64,000 nucleotides of DNA. It comes from VAZQ01 sp963763365 (GTDB lineage: Bacteria > Pseudomonadota > Alphaproteobacteria > Rhizobiales > Xanthobacteraceae). Below the pieces are notes generated by a model. That model did not search any database, was not told the origin of the DNA, and worked only from the letters and a program-made list of their open reading frames with translations. Positions 37,773 through 46,644 of the stretch are shown here, piece by piece; the stretch's first letter is position 1, and every line of letters begins with the position of its first letter. The stretch spans positions 124,001 through 188,000 of the forward strand of contig CAVXOE010000012.1 of NCBI GenBank assembly GCA_963763365.1, in the 5' to 3' direction. A program made the position numbers and the translations under genes.

Positions 37773-38480
37773 TCAGGTCAGGCTCAGGCTTCTCGAGGCG
37801 GCGGCCGGAATCAACGCCGGTGCAAGCGATTTGCGGCCGCGGCGCAGGGAGGCTCGCGCCGTCCACGCATCGAGAGCGGTGCGCGCGAGCGCCGGCAGCT
37901 CGTGCGGTTGCTTCATCACCAATCGGACCATCGCGGCGATATCGGTCGTGCCGTTCGCGCGCATCGCAGCCAAGGCCACCTGTGGCAGGGCTCGCGCGGC
38001 GGGATCGGTGATAACGCGGACCGCCGCCATCGGTATCCCGTGTTCCGCGGCGACCCGGGCAACAATGTGGGACTCCATGTCGACCGCAATGGCCCCGGTC
38101 CGTTCGTAGAGGTCCCGCTTGGCTTTCGGATGTGCGATCGGCGCGGGCACGCCTGCGAGCGGTCCGTAAACCGAGCCCGGAATGGCAAAGCGAAGCTCCT
38201 GCGACCAAACGCGGTCGGTGGCCGTGCGGACGGCTCCCGAAATGATCGCTGAACCTACGACGCAAGTACCGGGCGGCAGATCGGGAGCGAGCCCTCCTGC
38301 CACTCCAAAACTGACGACCCCGCGGCAGTATTCGTCGCTCGTCCGGGTCTCGGAAATGGCACCAGCCAGTAGGGCCGCAAGATTGCGCCCATCGCCGCTG
38401 CAAATCACACTGACCCCTGGACCAGCGGCGATCCGGGCCTCAAACGCAAGCCCTACGACTATAATCAAGTGTGCCCCCAA
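37773..38480 (-). CDS. hpnG: Hopanoid phosphorylase HpnG
   Basis: 235-residue enzyme of the nucleoside-phosphorylase/MTA-nucleosidase fold. VVSFGVAGGLAPDLPPG, the VDMESHIVARVAAEHGIP block and AAVRVITDPA are the nucleobase- and ribose-binding parts. HpnG removes adenine from adenosylhopane to give ribosylhopane, the step before HpnO. The start is TTG at 38480, placed after GGAGAAA. No ATG is in a good position. It ends 112 bp before hpnO, so the two are probably one operon. Confidence 0.82.
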   Translation of the reverse strand: MGAHLIIVVGLAFEARIAAGPGVSVICSGDGRNLAALLAGAISETRTSDEYCRGVVSFGVAGGLAPDLPPGTCVVGSAIISGAVRTATDRVWSQELRFAIPGSVYGPLAGVPAPIAHPKAKRDLYERTGAIAVDMESHIVARVAAEHGIPMAAVRVITDPAARALPQVALAAMRANGTTDIAAMVRLVMKQPHELPALARTALDAWTARASLRRGRKSLAPALIPAAASRSLSLT

Positions 38481-38729
38481 TTTCTCCGGCGCAAGGCATT
38501 TGTGCCTTCAATTGTATCACCCAGCAAGCCTCTTTGTGAGCCAATTTGCCGCCGCCCCGCCATTCAGGGACGAACCCGCCCGTGCCAGGGGGTTGACGCC
38601 GGAGGGACGTCCATCGGTGCGGCGGCTAAAGTATGTCGCGCTTGAGGCCGCGAATGACCCGAAGGCGCCTGGACGCGCAGCTTGTCCCCGCGCGTCCAGC
38701 TCAGCTGCACAGCCGTTCTTGCGATGATC

Positions 38730-39041
38730 TTACTTGCTGAGGCTATCGCGGAAGGCCATCGCTTCGAGTTCGACCCGGACGGCGTCCATGACCGGAACCA
38801 CGGGCCGCGCCTCGAACGTAAATGCAGGCAACATCGAGCAGAACTTGTGGACCGCCAGCGGGTCGTCGCAGTCCAGCAGCATGTACCCGCCCCAGTCGCC
38901 CACGCGGATGACGAACATCTCGATCTTGAAATTTTCGGGCGCCTTCCATTGCGTGAAGACCTCCAGAATCCGCTTCTGGGCATTCTCGTACTCGATGGGC
39001 GTTCCTTGCGAACGTTCGTTCCAGGTGATCACGTACTTCAT
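38730..39041 (-). CDS. DUF3303-like small protein
   Basis: 103 residues from the ATG at 39041, which follows GAGGATAACG. KYVITWNERSQGTPIEYENA, the middle GDWGGYMLLDCDDPLAVHKF and the paired PVVPVMDA fit small ferredoxin-fold dimer proteins of the DUF3303 group. Its function is unknown. It is followed upstream by an NTF2-like gene on the same strand and may be co-expressed with it. Confidence 0.72.
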   Translation of the reverse strand: MKYVITWNERSQGTPIEYENAQKRILEVFTQWKAPENFKIEMFVIRVGDWGGYMLLDCDDPLAVHKFCSMLPAFTFEARPVVPVMDAVRVELEAMAFRDSLSK

Positions 39042-39127
39042 CGTTATCCTCATGTGTGAGAGTTGAAATCTTTGGGCGGCCGGTGTGCGCACCGCTGCCG
39101 TTCCGGAATGGACTTGCGGAGTTGGCG

Positions 39128-39556
39128 TTACGACCAGAACGCGTCCCAGGCGTAGAGGTCGTAGAAGTGCTCGCGGCCGATCACGATGCGGCCGTTCTCA
39201 AGCTCGAAGACGATGCAGCAGAGCGCATCGAGGTGCCTGCCATTGCGCTCCGCGCTGTTGTGATGAACGGCAACGACGCGGCCGTCCTCGCTTTCAAGCA
39301 CGTTCAGCAGACTCGCCCGGAAGGTGCCGGCCGTCTCGCCGCCATAGCGGCCGAACTGGGTAAAGACCGCTTCGCGGCCCTTGCGGTCGCCGGCGATGGA
39401 ACTGCGGCCGGGCGTGTGCCACGAGGCGTTCGCGTCGAACAGCTTCGTGAGCGTTACGATGTCGGCCGCGTTGAAGGCTTCATACGCGCGCCGGACGATC
39501 GCGGCGTTTTGGTCAGGTCCCGCGCGGGCGATCTTCATCGCCGTTACGTTTGTCAT
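39128..39556 (-). CDS. SnoaL/NTF2-like protein
   Basis: 142-residue NTF2-fold protein: NAAIVRRAYEAFNAADIVTLTKLF, then ASWHTPGRSSIAGDRKGREAV, ending HFYDLYAWDAFWS. This is the usual helix-sheet order of nuclear-transport-factor-like proteins. The ATG at 39556 lies after a GGGAG. The frame runs 87 bp upstream of the DUF3303-like gene on the same strand. It is unrelated in detail to the NTF2-like gene at 19564. No substrate is evident. Confidence 0.78.
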   Translation of the reverse strand: MTNVTAMKIARAGPDQNAAIVRRAYEAFNAADIVTLTKLFDANASWHTPGRSSIAGDRKGREAVFTQFGRYGGETAGTFRASLLNVLESEDGRVVAVHHNSAERNGRHLDALCCIVFELENGRIVIGREHFYDLYAWDAFWS

Positions 39557-39647
39557 GGCTGGCTCCCTCTCATGGGCGGCGCCACAACGGCGCGCCTCAC
39601 GAATGCAGGGTGCCCGCCGCGATGAGCCTGCACATGGGGAGGATTCC

Positions 39648-41225
39648 CTATACGGCGGATGTTCCTAGCTGAACCAGGCCGCGCTCGAGGGCGTAGAGGG
39701 CCGCACCAGCCCGGGTGGAGACGCCGATCTTGGAATAAAGGCTCTGGATATGGTTGTCGGCGGTCTTTGGCGCGATTTCGAGCTGGCGGGCCGCTTCCTT
39801 CGCCGTATGCCCGGCCGCGATCAGCCGTAACACCTCGATTTCCCGTGGCGTCAGTCCTGACAGACGTTCCGTCGTGTCACGGCGGGCGGGTTGACCGGCG
39901 CAGGCAAGCACGGCCTCGACCGCGTCCTGGCAGAGCTTGCCGTCCCGCACCGCGGCGCGGAGCTTTGCGGCGGCAGCGGCGTCGCTCATGGCAGGGCGGT
40001 GGGGACGCGCTTCCCGGGCGGTCTGGAAGGCTTCGGCGGCCGCCAGGATGCGTGCGGCGGGCGAGAGGTCGGGGGCCTTGGCGTAGCGGTGATAACCGGT
40101 GCCGTCGAGACGCTCGTGATGGCGCAGGACGAGCGCGGCCACGGCCTTGCCGCCTCCGCCCAGTGACGCCAGCGCGCGTTCGCCATGATAGGGATGAAGC
40201 CTTGCCGCGTCGCTCTCGCGTGCGGTCAGGGCGCCTCGCCTCATCCAGGTCGAGACCGGTACCGCCAGCTCGCCGATATCGTGTGTGCAGGCCGCCCAGC
40301 GGATGTCGCGAATGTCGGAGGCGGGAAGGCCCATGTGCTTGCCTGCCGCTTCGGCGAGCGACGCGACGGCACGCGAATGGCCGAACGTGAAGGGCATGCG
40401 CATGTCGATCATGTCGGCGATCGCCAGATAGGCCTCGTCGCATCCGTCGTCATCGAGGATCGCATAGGGGAGCGGTTCGAGCGCCAGGATTGTCTCGCGG
40501 TCGGCGGGGCCGTCGAGCCCTTCGAGCAGGCGTTCGGCATGAGCGATCAACAGATCGGCGAGCTCCGCCTCGTAGGCGCCACCGCGACGCTTTGTGATCA
40601 TCTCGGTCATGGTCGCAAGGCCATGAGCCTCGGTCAGGACGATGGCGTCCTGTGCCAGCGTCACCATGCGCACGGGCAGCGTTACGGCGTCGCCTTTCAG
40701 GCCCCGCGGCAGCCCGTGTCCATCCCAGCGCTCGTAGAGCTGGCCGAGATTTTTGCGAATTTCTTCCGGCAGCCCGATGCGCTCCGCGATCCGCTGGGCA
40801 ACCTCGCAATGGCCGGCCAGAATTGGAACGCTCACATGCAATGCTTCGGCAAGTCCTTTTTGAATGGCATCTGCCAGTTCGGCCGGCGGCGCGTCCGCGA
40901 ACAGGCGCGTGAAGGCGCGAACAAAGGTCTCAACGATTTCCGAGTGGCTGCCCATGTCGATGCGGGCAAGATCCTGGCGAAGGGCGATCTCATCGCCAAA
41001 TGCCGAGGCCAACAGGTGGGTATCGGCGTTGCATCCGATGTAGCGCAGCAACGCCTGGTGATAGACTTGGCGGCGCACTTGATCGTCGAGGCCTGCGACG
41101 TCGGCCAGCCGCATCGCCAGCACGCAGGACCGCAACGCAAAATCTCGCGACTGACCGGTGGCCAGGTCGGTCGCATAGGCCAGCGCCATCAGAAAGTCAG
41201 CGCGTCGAACTGCAACTTCCGCCAT
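39648..41225 (-). CDS. HD-GYP-like phosphohydrolase fused to LuxR HTH
   Basis: 525 residues from the ATG at 41225. The N-terminal half is a first, degenerate HD-GYP-like module (LLRYIGCNADTH at 60-71, YERWDGHGLPRG at 164-174). The second module is intact at the HD pair (ACTHDIGEL, His315-Asp316) and has HHERLDGTGYHR, where GYP is replaced by GYH. The C-terminus is a LuxR-type helix-turn-helix (LTPREIEVLRLIAAGHTAKE, then NHIQSLYSKIGV). HD-GYP enzymes break down cyclic di-GMP, but the changed GYP tripeptide and the attached DNA-binding domain point to a nucleotide-responsive transcription factor. This is inference. It is a single gene with no partner. Confidence 0.84.
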   Translation of the reverse strand: MAEVAVRRADFLMALAYATDLATGQSRDFALRSCVLAMRLADVAGLDDQVRRQVYHQALLRYIGCNADTHLLASAFGDEIALRQDLARIDMGSHSEIVETFVRAFTRLFADAPPAELADAIQKGLAEALHVSVPILAGHCEVAQRIAERIGLPEEIRKNLGQLYERWDGHGLPRGLKGDAVTLPVRMVTLAQDAIVLTEAHGLATMTEMITKRRGGAYEAELADLLIAHAERLLEGLDGPADRETILALEPLPYAILDDDGCDEAYLAIADMIDMRMPFTFGHSRAVASLAEAAGKHMGLPASDIRDIRWAACTHDIGELAVPVSTWMRRGALTARESDAARLHPYHGERALASLGGGGKAVAALVLRHHERLDGTGYHRYAKAPDLSPAARILAAAEAFQTAREARPHRPAMSDAAAAAKLRAAVRDGKLCQDAVEAVLACAGQPARRDTTERLSGLTPREIEVLRLIAAGHTAKEAARQLEIAPKTADNHIQSLYSKIGVSTRAGAALYALERGLVQLGTSAV

Positions 41226-41403
41226 TTGGCTCTGTCCTTCACAACGAACGGCGACTGTAACACCCAATTGCTTCGAGGCGAGCCGCAGGCTCAGCGACTG
41301 TTGAGCACCAGCGGTTGCGATAAGCTACTAGCGCCGAGTCGAGCCACTTGAGCCGCGCGAGCGCGCTGGGCTTCCATGTCTGCTCCCCGCCAGGAGCGCC
41401 CCC

Positions 41404-42207
41404 ATGGCCCGCCCATCGACCAAGCCCCGCCGCCGCGCTGCGGCGTCGCGCTCGCGCAAGAACGACAATCGCCCGCGCAAAGACAAGCCGGCCTCGGCTG
41501 CGCGCGGCAAGACGCCGATCGACCTCTACTATTGGCCGACGCCGAACGGCTTCAAGATTTCGATCATGCTCGAGGAGTGCCGGCTCCCATACAGGATGAT
41601 TCCGCTCAACATCGCACGCGGCGACCAGTTCAAGCCCGAGTTCCTGGCGATCTCGCCCAACAATCGCATGCCGGCGATCGTCGATCACGACGGCCCGGGT
41701 GGCCGGCCGATTTCGGTCTTCGAGTCGGGCGCCATTCTGCAATATCTCGGGCGCAAGACCGGCAAGTTCTATCCGCGTGACGAGCGCGGCCGGGTCGAGG
41801 TGGAAGAGTGGCTCTATTGGCAGATGGCCAATCTCGGTCCGAAGGCCGGGGAGGCGAACCACTTCCGTCACTATGCGGCCGCCGAGAAACAGCTCTACGC
41901 CATCGAACGCTTCACCAACGAGATCAACCGGATCTTCGGCGTGATGGATCGCCGTCTGCAGGATCGCGAATTCCTCGCCGGCAAATATTCCATCGCCGAC
42001 ATGGCCTGCGTCGGCTGGGTGCGCCTCCACAAGCGGCTCGGCCAGGAGATCGGCGATTTTCCCGCGCTCAAGCGCTGGCTCGAAACCATGATGGCGCGCC
42101 CGGCGGTCGATCGCGGCATTCACTTGCGCGTGGAGGAGGCGAGCCAGGTGAACCTGCAGGACGCGGAGGTGCGAGCGACCTTGTTCGGACAGCGGGCGGC
42201 GCGCTGA
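41404..42207 (+). CDS. Glutathione S-transferase (Ure2p/YfcG-like)
   Basis: 267 residues. A basic tail of about 36 residues (RPSTKPRRRAAASRSRKNDN and more) precedes the thioredoxin-fold domain, which opens IDLYYWPTPNGFKISIMLEE. SPNNRMPAIVDHD and FESGAILQYLGRKTG give the cis-Pro and glutathione gamma-Glu contacts. The all-helical domain follows (YWQMANLGPKAGEANHF, MACVGWVRLHKRLG). YfcG-like members have Asn/Thr rather than Tyr/Ser/Cys catalysis (TPNGFK here). The start follows AGGAG by eight bases. A Lys/Arg-rich extension is not usual in the family. Confidence 0.88.
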   Translation: MARPSTKPRRRAAASRSRKNDNRPRKDKPASAARGKTPIDLYYWPTPNGFKISIMLEECRLPYRMIPLNIARGDQFKPEFLAISPNNRMPAIVDHDGPGGRPISVFESGAILQYLGRKTGKFYPRDERGRVEVEEWLYWQMANLGPKAGEANHFRHYAAAEKQLYAIERFTNEINRIFGVMDRRLQDREFLAGKYSIADMACVGWVRLHKRLGQEIGDFPALKRWLETMMARPAVDRGIHLRVEEASQVNLQDAEVRATLFGQRAAR

Positions 42208-42245
42208 CGGCGCGTGTGATTGCTATCTCGGTTAAGCCTGCACGG

Positions 42246-42303
42246 ATCTCATCCTGAAGAAGCGCCGCAGCGTGTCTCGAAGTATGGCCGCAGGCTTCGA
42301 GAC
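42246..42303. repeat. Degenerate intergenic palindrome after the GST gene
   Basis: TCTCATCCTGAAGAAGC leads into a hairpin GTCTCGAAG (42274-42282) / CTTCGAGAC (42295-42303) with a 12-base loop. The words resemble the CTCATCCTGAGGAG...GTCTCGAAGGATG intergenic repeat of Bradyrhizobium-type genomes. The rest of the 42208-42601 gap holds nothing I can name. The hairpin may also end GST transcription. Confidence 0.55.
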
Positions 42304-42601
42304 GCCTGCCTTGCTTGAAGCAGCAGACCGCGACCGTTGCGCATGGTTATCCCAATCTCAATGGCGCGAGCGCGTGCATGCGGCGCAGACGGCGAATATC
42401 GCCGTCCTGAGGGCACTTGCATGCTTAATGGTTCGCGTGGCGGCGTGGGCATGTGCGGCATTCAGAATCGATTCATCGCGACTTTTAAAGCACCCTTCAA
42501 ATTTTCCGCAGATAGTCACGATTGCTCGGCCGGGGGGTCGAGGGACATTCATCCACGCGAAACCCGCAGTCTGACGGGACGCGCGGAAAGGGGAGGCCGA
42601 C

Positions 42602-42871
42602 ATGGCTCGTTTCGAAATGTCCGAGGTCGCATTCGCGACGCTCGGCGAGGCGCCCGCGGGCGCCGACACGTTCTTCCAGCTTGGCATGATGTATTCGGTC
42701 GGCCGCAACGTGCCCATCGACTTCGTCAGCGCGCACAAGTGGTTCAATCTTGCAGCCATGCGCGGCAACGCCGACGCCATCCGCCTGCGCCGCGAGGTCG
42801 CCGAGCAGATGTCGGACGCGGAGATCGCCGAAGCGCAACGGGCGGCGCGGTCCTGGCTCAAGGCTGCCTGA
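42602..42871 (+). CDS. SEL1-like small protein
   Basis: 89 residues with a GGAAAGGGGAGG ribosome site. One SEL1-type repeat is visible: FFQLGMMYSVGRNVPIDF, then SAHKWFNLAAMRGNADA. A charged helix ends SWLKAA. SEL1 repeats mediate protein contacts, and short single-repeat versions are conserved in Bradyrhizobium relatives with no known partner. Followed at 140 bp by a convergent gene. Confidence 0.78.
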   Translation: MARFEMSEVAFATLGEAPAGADTFFQLGMMYSVGRNVPIDFVSAHKWFNLAAMRGNADAIRLRREVAEQMSDAEIAEAQRAARSWLKAA

Positions 42872-43011
42872 ACAACAAGCCGCGGGGGAGGGGGAGATTG
42901 GCGCGGTCCGCCGGGGGGCGGTCCGCGTCATTTCTTTCTATGCGTCCTTGCGGCGTTTCCGGGGATGCTTGACGCTCCCGCCGGCGTCAGCGTCGGATCC
43001 AGCCTTTGCCG

Positions 43012-43887
43012 TCAGTTTACGCAGCGCCCCGCGTATCCGAACGCGACGGCATCCTCGTAGCTGCCCGGTGGCAATGCCCGTCCCTCGAACAGGATCGGCA
43101 GTTGATTGATGACGCCGTAGCGGTCCGCACCGCGCCGTCGCTCGTTGAAAATGCGCACGATATTCCACTCGTCATGCGAACCGCTGCTGAACGACACAGA
43201 CGCGCGCAGCGCGTAATAATTACGAAAGCTGATTTTGCTCAGGCGGCCCTGATCGACTGCCTTTTGCAATTCGGTGTCTTCCTTGAGTTCCTTGTCAAAG
43301 CGCGCCTCGATCCTTTCCATATCGGCCGTGCCCGTAAGGTCGAAATACGCGGCGAAATCGGAAGGCCCTGTAAAGTAGACGAAGTCGAAATCCTCGCCGA
43401 GACCGCGGTCGCCTTCGAGGATTCGCGTCCACATCATCATGTAATCGGCGCCGCCTGCGCCGGCCGGGAGGTTCGCCTCGTTCGTGCCGGGATTGAGAAT
43501 CCAAAGTGAATTCGCGCCGAAGCGCTTTTCGATGCGCGCCTTCGTCTGCGCGGCGATTTCCCTGTTGATTCTGAAATAGCTGCCTCCCGCGGTCGAAATC
43601 GGGATGCTGAGGTAGCCGATGGCCTTACCTTTGTTCTTCTCTTCAACGATGCGTTGCTTGAGCTTGGTCACGGTTGCGTCGATCGCTGACTTGAGGTCGG
43701 CGTTGATGCAGTAACAGACATTGATCACGGTGCATTCGGTGGCGGTTGCGGCGAGCGACGGAGCCGACGTCATCGGCGAGAGCACTAAGATCGCCGCCGC
43801 ACCGGCAAGTGCGCGGTAACGCGCTTGGCGAAAGGCGCTACCGACAAAGCGTCGCGAAATCCATCCAGAAGAGCGTTGGGCTGCCAT
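43012..43887 (-). CDS. Secreted protein of unknown function
   Basis: 291 residues. A long n-region (MAAQRSSGWISRRFVGSAF) precedes the hydrophobic core ALAGAAAILVLSPM, with a cut near SLAATATECT. The mature part begins with a Cys cluster (ECTVINVCYCINADL), has a helix (TKLKQRIVEEKNKGKAIGYL) and a region of alternating sheet (FDFVYFTGPSDFAAYFDL) and ends with a Cys (AGRCVN). I do not recognise a family. A near-consensus promoter lies 33 bp before the ATG, so expression may be high. It is unrelated to the neighbouring SEL1-like gene. Confidence 0.7.
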   Translation of the reverse strand: MAAQRSSGWISRRFVGSAFRQARYRALAGAAAILVLSPMTSAPSLAATATECTVINVCYCINADLKSAIDATVTKLKQRIVEEKNKGKAIGYLSIPISTAGGSYFRINREIAAQTKARIEKRFGANSLWILNPGTNEANLPAGAGGADYMMMWTRILEGDRGLGEDFDFVYFTGPSDFAAYFDLTGTADMERIEARFDKELKEDTELQKAVDQGRLSKISFRNYYALRASVSFSSGSHDEWNIVRIFNERRRGADRYGVINQLPILFEGRALPPGSYEDAVAFGYAGRCVN

Positions 43888-43919
43888 GAGCGCCTCTATA
43901 CTGAAGGTTGTATTTTGCT

Positions 43920-43948
43920 ATAATAAGTAGAAAATATTGCGATAACAA
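43920..43948 (-). promoter_or_regulatory. Near-consensus sigma-70 promoter, minus strand
   Basis: On the minus strand TTGTTA (43943-43948) and TATTAT (43920-43925) are separated by exactly 17 bases and sit 33 bp before the ATG at 43887. The surrounding 60 bp are much more AT-rich than the rest of the window. Confidence 0.6.
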
Positions 43949-44184
43949 TCATCGGACGGTCAATTCAACGAGCCGCCGCCAACATTGACGGCTATATTCC
44001 ACGTCATCGGCTTTGGCGGGCGTTCCGGACCCCTCGAAGAGGTCGGACATAAGCGCAACTATCCGCTGTTCGGAGATTTCCAGAGGGCGTTTTTCCACGC
44101 AGCGCTCTTATATGTGCCCAGTCGGCCGCTTTGACCGGTCAAGATTTGACGCAGAAGCCCGCAAACTATAGGGATTTTCGAGCC

Positions 44185-44277
44185 GGAGAGGTGGCCGAGT
44201 GGCTGAAGGCGGCGGTTTGCTAAACCGTTATACGGTCTAAAGCCGTATCATGGGTTCGAATCCCATCCTCTCCGCCA
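44185..44277 (+). tRNA. tRNA-Ser(GCT)
   Basis: A 93-nt gene with a long variable arm, as expected for tRNA-Ser. The acceptor stem is GGAGAGG/CCTCTCC, discriminator G, encoded CCA. The anticodon loop TTGCTAA gives GCT, and the T arm is GGGTTCGAATCCC. It reads AGC/AGT codons. It is followed by a 678-bp gap. Confidence 0.96.
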
Positions 44278-44955
44278 CGCCTTTCACCCGCATTTGTTGT
44301 CCGCCGAATCGTTCCAGCGATAATCTCATAATCATTTCAGATACATGTGGCGGAGATCCCTCCGCAGCGGCTGGCTGCGTTGGTCGCTTTCGGGGTTTGG
44401 CGTCCATTAACCAATTCGGGGCCGGCGTTAAGGATCAAATCCGTTAACCGTGCAGTCTGAAAGCGTGACATCTGGTTTGGTTCATTAGCGAGAATTCAGC
44501 AAAAATGTCGTCTGCGAGCTGATTGGAGCCGAAAATTTTCTCTGGTACTCCGCTCCGAAGCGTTGCCACCTCGCGGCGCCGTCTCGCAAAAAAGACTAAA
44601 TATTGCAAATAGTTATAGAGGTCTTGGCAACGGAGAAATCCTGCTGATTTCGGCCAAACGGGCGCAGTTCCAGGCGTCCTGCCGATCGCGTGGTAATTGC
44701 GCAACACCGATTTGGAAACTGCGTTTCGGACTGTTCAAAAGGCATGTTGGTCGTTGTGTGTGCAAGGACGTTGGTTAATGGTGACGGTGCGACGGAGGGG
44801 GGCATCCCGAGGTCGCCCAGTTCGGTGTCCCGCCTGCCAGGGGAAATTCTAAAGGGCAGACGGAAGGCCGGATGGTGGGGGAGCAAGGGGACCTTCTAGG
44901 GTGAGCAGCGCCCGGCGGAGATCGATCCCTCCCAAGACAACAAATGGAGGTTGAG
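44278..44955. other. 678-bp gap between tRNA-Ser and the porin gene
   Basis: I see no gene with a ribosome site. The stretch presumably holds the porin promoter and a long 5' leader, but no clear -35/-10 pair stands out. The last 60 bp (44900-44955) carry the leader up to GGAGGTTGAG. Confidence 0.4.
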
Positions 44956-46535
44956 ATGAAGATGGTGAAAAGTCTTCTGCTCGGTACCGCCGCGGGATTG
45001 CTTGCGGTAGCCGGGGCGCAGGCCGCTGATATGCCGGTCAAGGCTAAGCCGGTCGAATACGTCAAAATCTGCTCCCTCTACGGAGCGGGCTTCTACTACA
45101 TCCCGGGCACCGACACCTGCCTCAAGATCGGCGGTTACGTCCGGGTCCAGACCGAACTCAAGGCGCGGCGCCAGCGGCCAAGTCGTATGGCACCGGCGGC
45201 GTGCTCGGCTCGGGCCGCTACGACATCGAAGACACCAACGACATCAACTACACGGTCCGTGCGGTCGCGACCTTCGATGCGCGCACGCAGACCGAATACG
45301 GCACGCTTGCGGTCCTACATCCGCGCCGGCTGGAACCAGTCGACGCCGGCCGTCGTCGGGCGCCGGCACCACGCCGTGTAACGTCGCGGCGGCGAACAAC
45401 TGCTTGGCCTACTGGGATCGCGCGTTCATCCAGTTCGCGGGCTTCACGGTCGGCCGTGCACAGTCGTTCTTCGACATGTACACCTTCGGCGGCGCCTACA
45501 CGTACCTGAACACCCGGACCTCGGGTGACACCGGTGCGGCGGGTGAAGACCTCTGGGCGTACACGGTGCAGTTCGGCAACGGCGTGTCCTACACGCTGTC
45601 GCTCGAAGACCCGGCGGCGCACAACAAGTTCGGCACCTACGACAACACGCTGGCGGGCTTCTTCGCCTTCCCGGTGGCCGACCGCGCCGAACTCGGGCTT
45701 CACCATCCAGGGCGCGGCCAACAACGGCTTCCGCGTTCCGGATGTCGTCACCAACCTGCGCATCGACCAGGCCTGGGGCTACCTCGGCGTCTCGACCGCG
45801 ATCCACGACGTCAGCGGCGGCTACTACAACACCGGTGCGGTGCTCGACACCGTCAACGCCGGTCACCCCGCCACCACGTACGGCTGGGCGGCATCGTTCT
45901 CGGGCTTCTTCAACCTCCAGGGCGGCGACTCGTTCGGCTTCAACGTGGTGTGGACCAAGGGCGCGCCGGGCTATGCCTTCAACTCGGGCAACTGGCAGTT
46001 CTACAACAACTCCAACAGCATCGGCGTGGCCTGGGCGGCCGACGCCGTGTTCGGCTCCGGCACCACGGTCGAGCTGACCAAGGCGTGGAGCATCAACGCC
46101 GGCTACCAGCACATCTGGGGCCCGGCAGGCACGTTCGGCGGCAAGTGGCGCACCACGCTCTACGGTGGCTACGTCAGCGTCGACTACAGCGACAACGCCA
46201 CCGCGCTGATCAACCGCGGTCTGCCGGCCGGTAACGTCTGCGGCGGCGCGCTCGGCACCTTCACGGGCTTCGTTCCGCTCGCCGGCAACAGCTGCAGCCC
46301 GGACTTCAGCTTCTATCAGATCGGTTCGCGGACCCAGTTCAACCCGCATCCGCTGATGGATATCGGTCTCGACGTGTTCTACACCAAGCTGAACTCGGCC
46401 TATAAGGGCCCGGTCAACTACGTGGCGAACGGCGCGCGACCGGCCTGCAACAACAGCGCGATCATCTCCTGCACGTCCGACGACCAGGGCGTGTGGTCGG
46501 CGATCGTCCGCTGGCAGCGCAACTTCTATCCCTGA
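44956..46535 (+). CDS. Bradyrhizobium-type porin (five +1 frameshifts)
   Basis: Outer-membrane porin of the family found in Bradyrhizobium and Rhodopseudomonas, about 525 residues if repaired. The ATG at 44956 follows GGAGG. The signal peptide ends AQAADMPVKAKPVEYV, and VKICSLYGAGFYYIPGT with GGYVRVQTEL is the family opening. The rest is beta-barrel: alternating aromatic and Gly residues, ending WSAIVRWQRNFYP with a terminal aromatic-Pro. Frame changes, all +1, fall near 45166, 45179, 45308, 45360 and 45688, with family-like sequence (GTLRSYIRAGWNQS, LEDPAAHNKFGTYDNT) continuous across each repaired site. A strong terminator follows. Porins pass small hydrophilic solutes, and mass expression makes true inactivation of the gene unlikely. 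Confidence 0.85.
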
Positions 46536-46566
46536 TCACTGCTTGAGACGTGGTTTCGACCTCCAG

Positions 46567-46603
46567 CCCCCGCCGCGAGCGATCGCGGTGGGGGTTTCTT
46601 TTT
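46567..46603 (+). terminator. Rho-independent terminator of the porin gene
   Basis: A 12-bp stem (CCCCCGCCGCGA / TCGCGGTGGGGG, one G-T pair) closes a GCGA loop and is followed by TTTCTTTTT. It begins 31 bp after the porin stop, and the minus-strand hydrolase gene ends at 46645. Confidence 0.9.
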
Positions 46604-46644
46604 GGCCAAAGTGCCGCGGCGCGGACGTGTCAATCGATCGATTG

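Noticed and set aside
37741..37790. TPP-riboswitch-like words (ACCTGATCCGGA...CTCCGGCG) on the minus strand ahead of hpnO
   Set aside because: Only the 3' half resembles the aptamer. The 5' half with the thiamine-sensing CTGAGA arm is missing, part of the match lies in hpnG codons, and hpnO has no link to thiamine.
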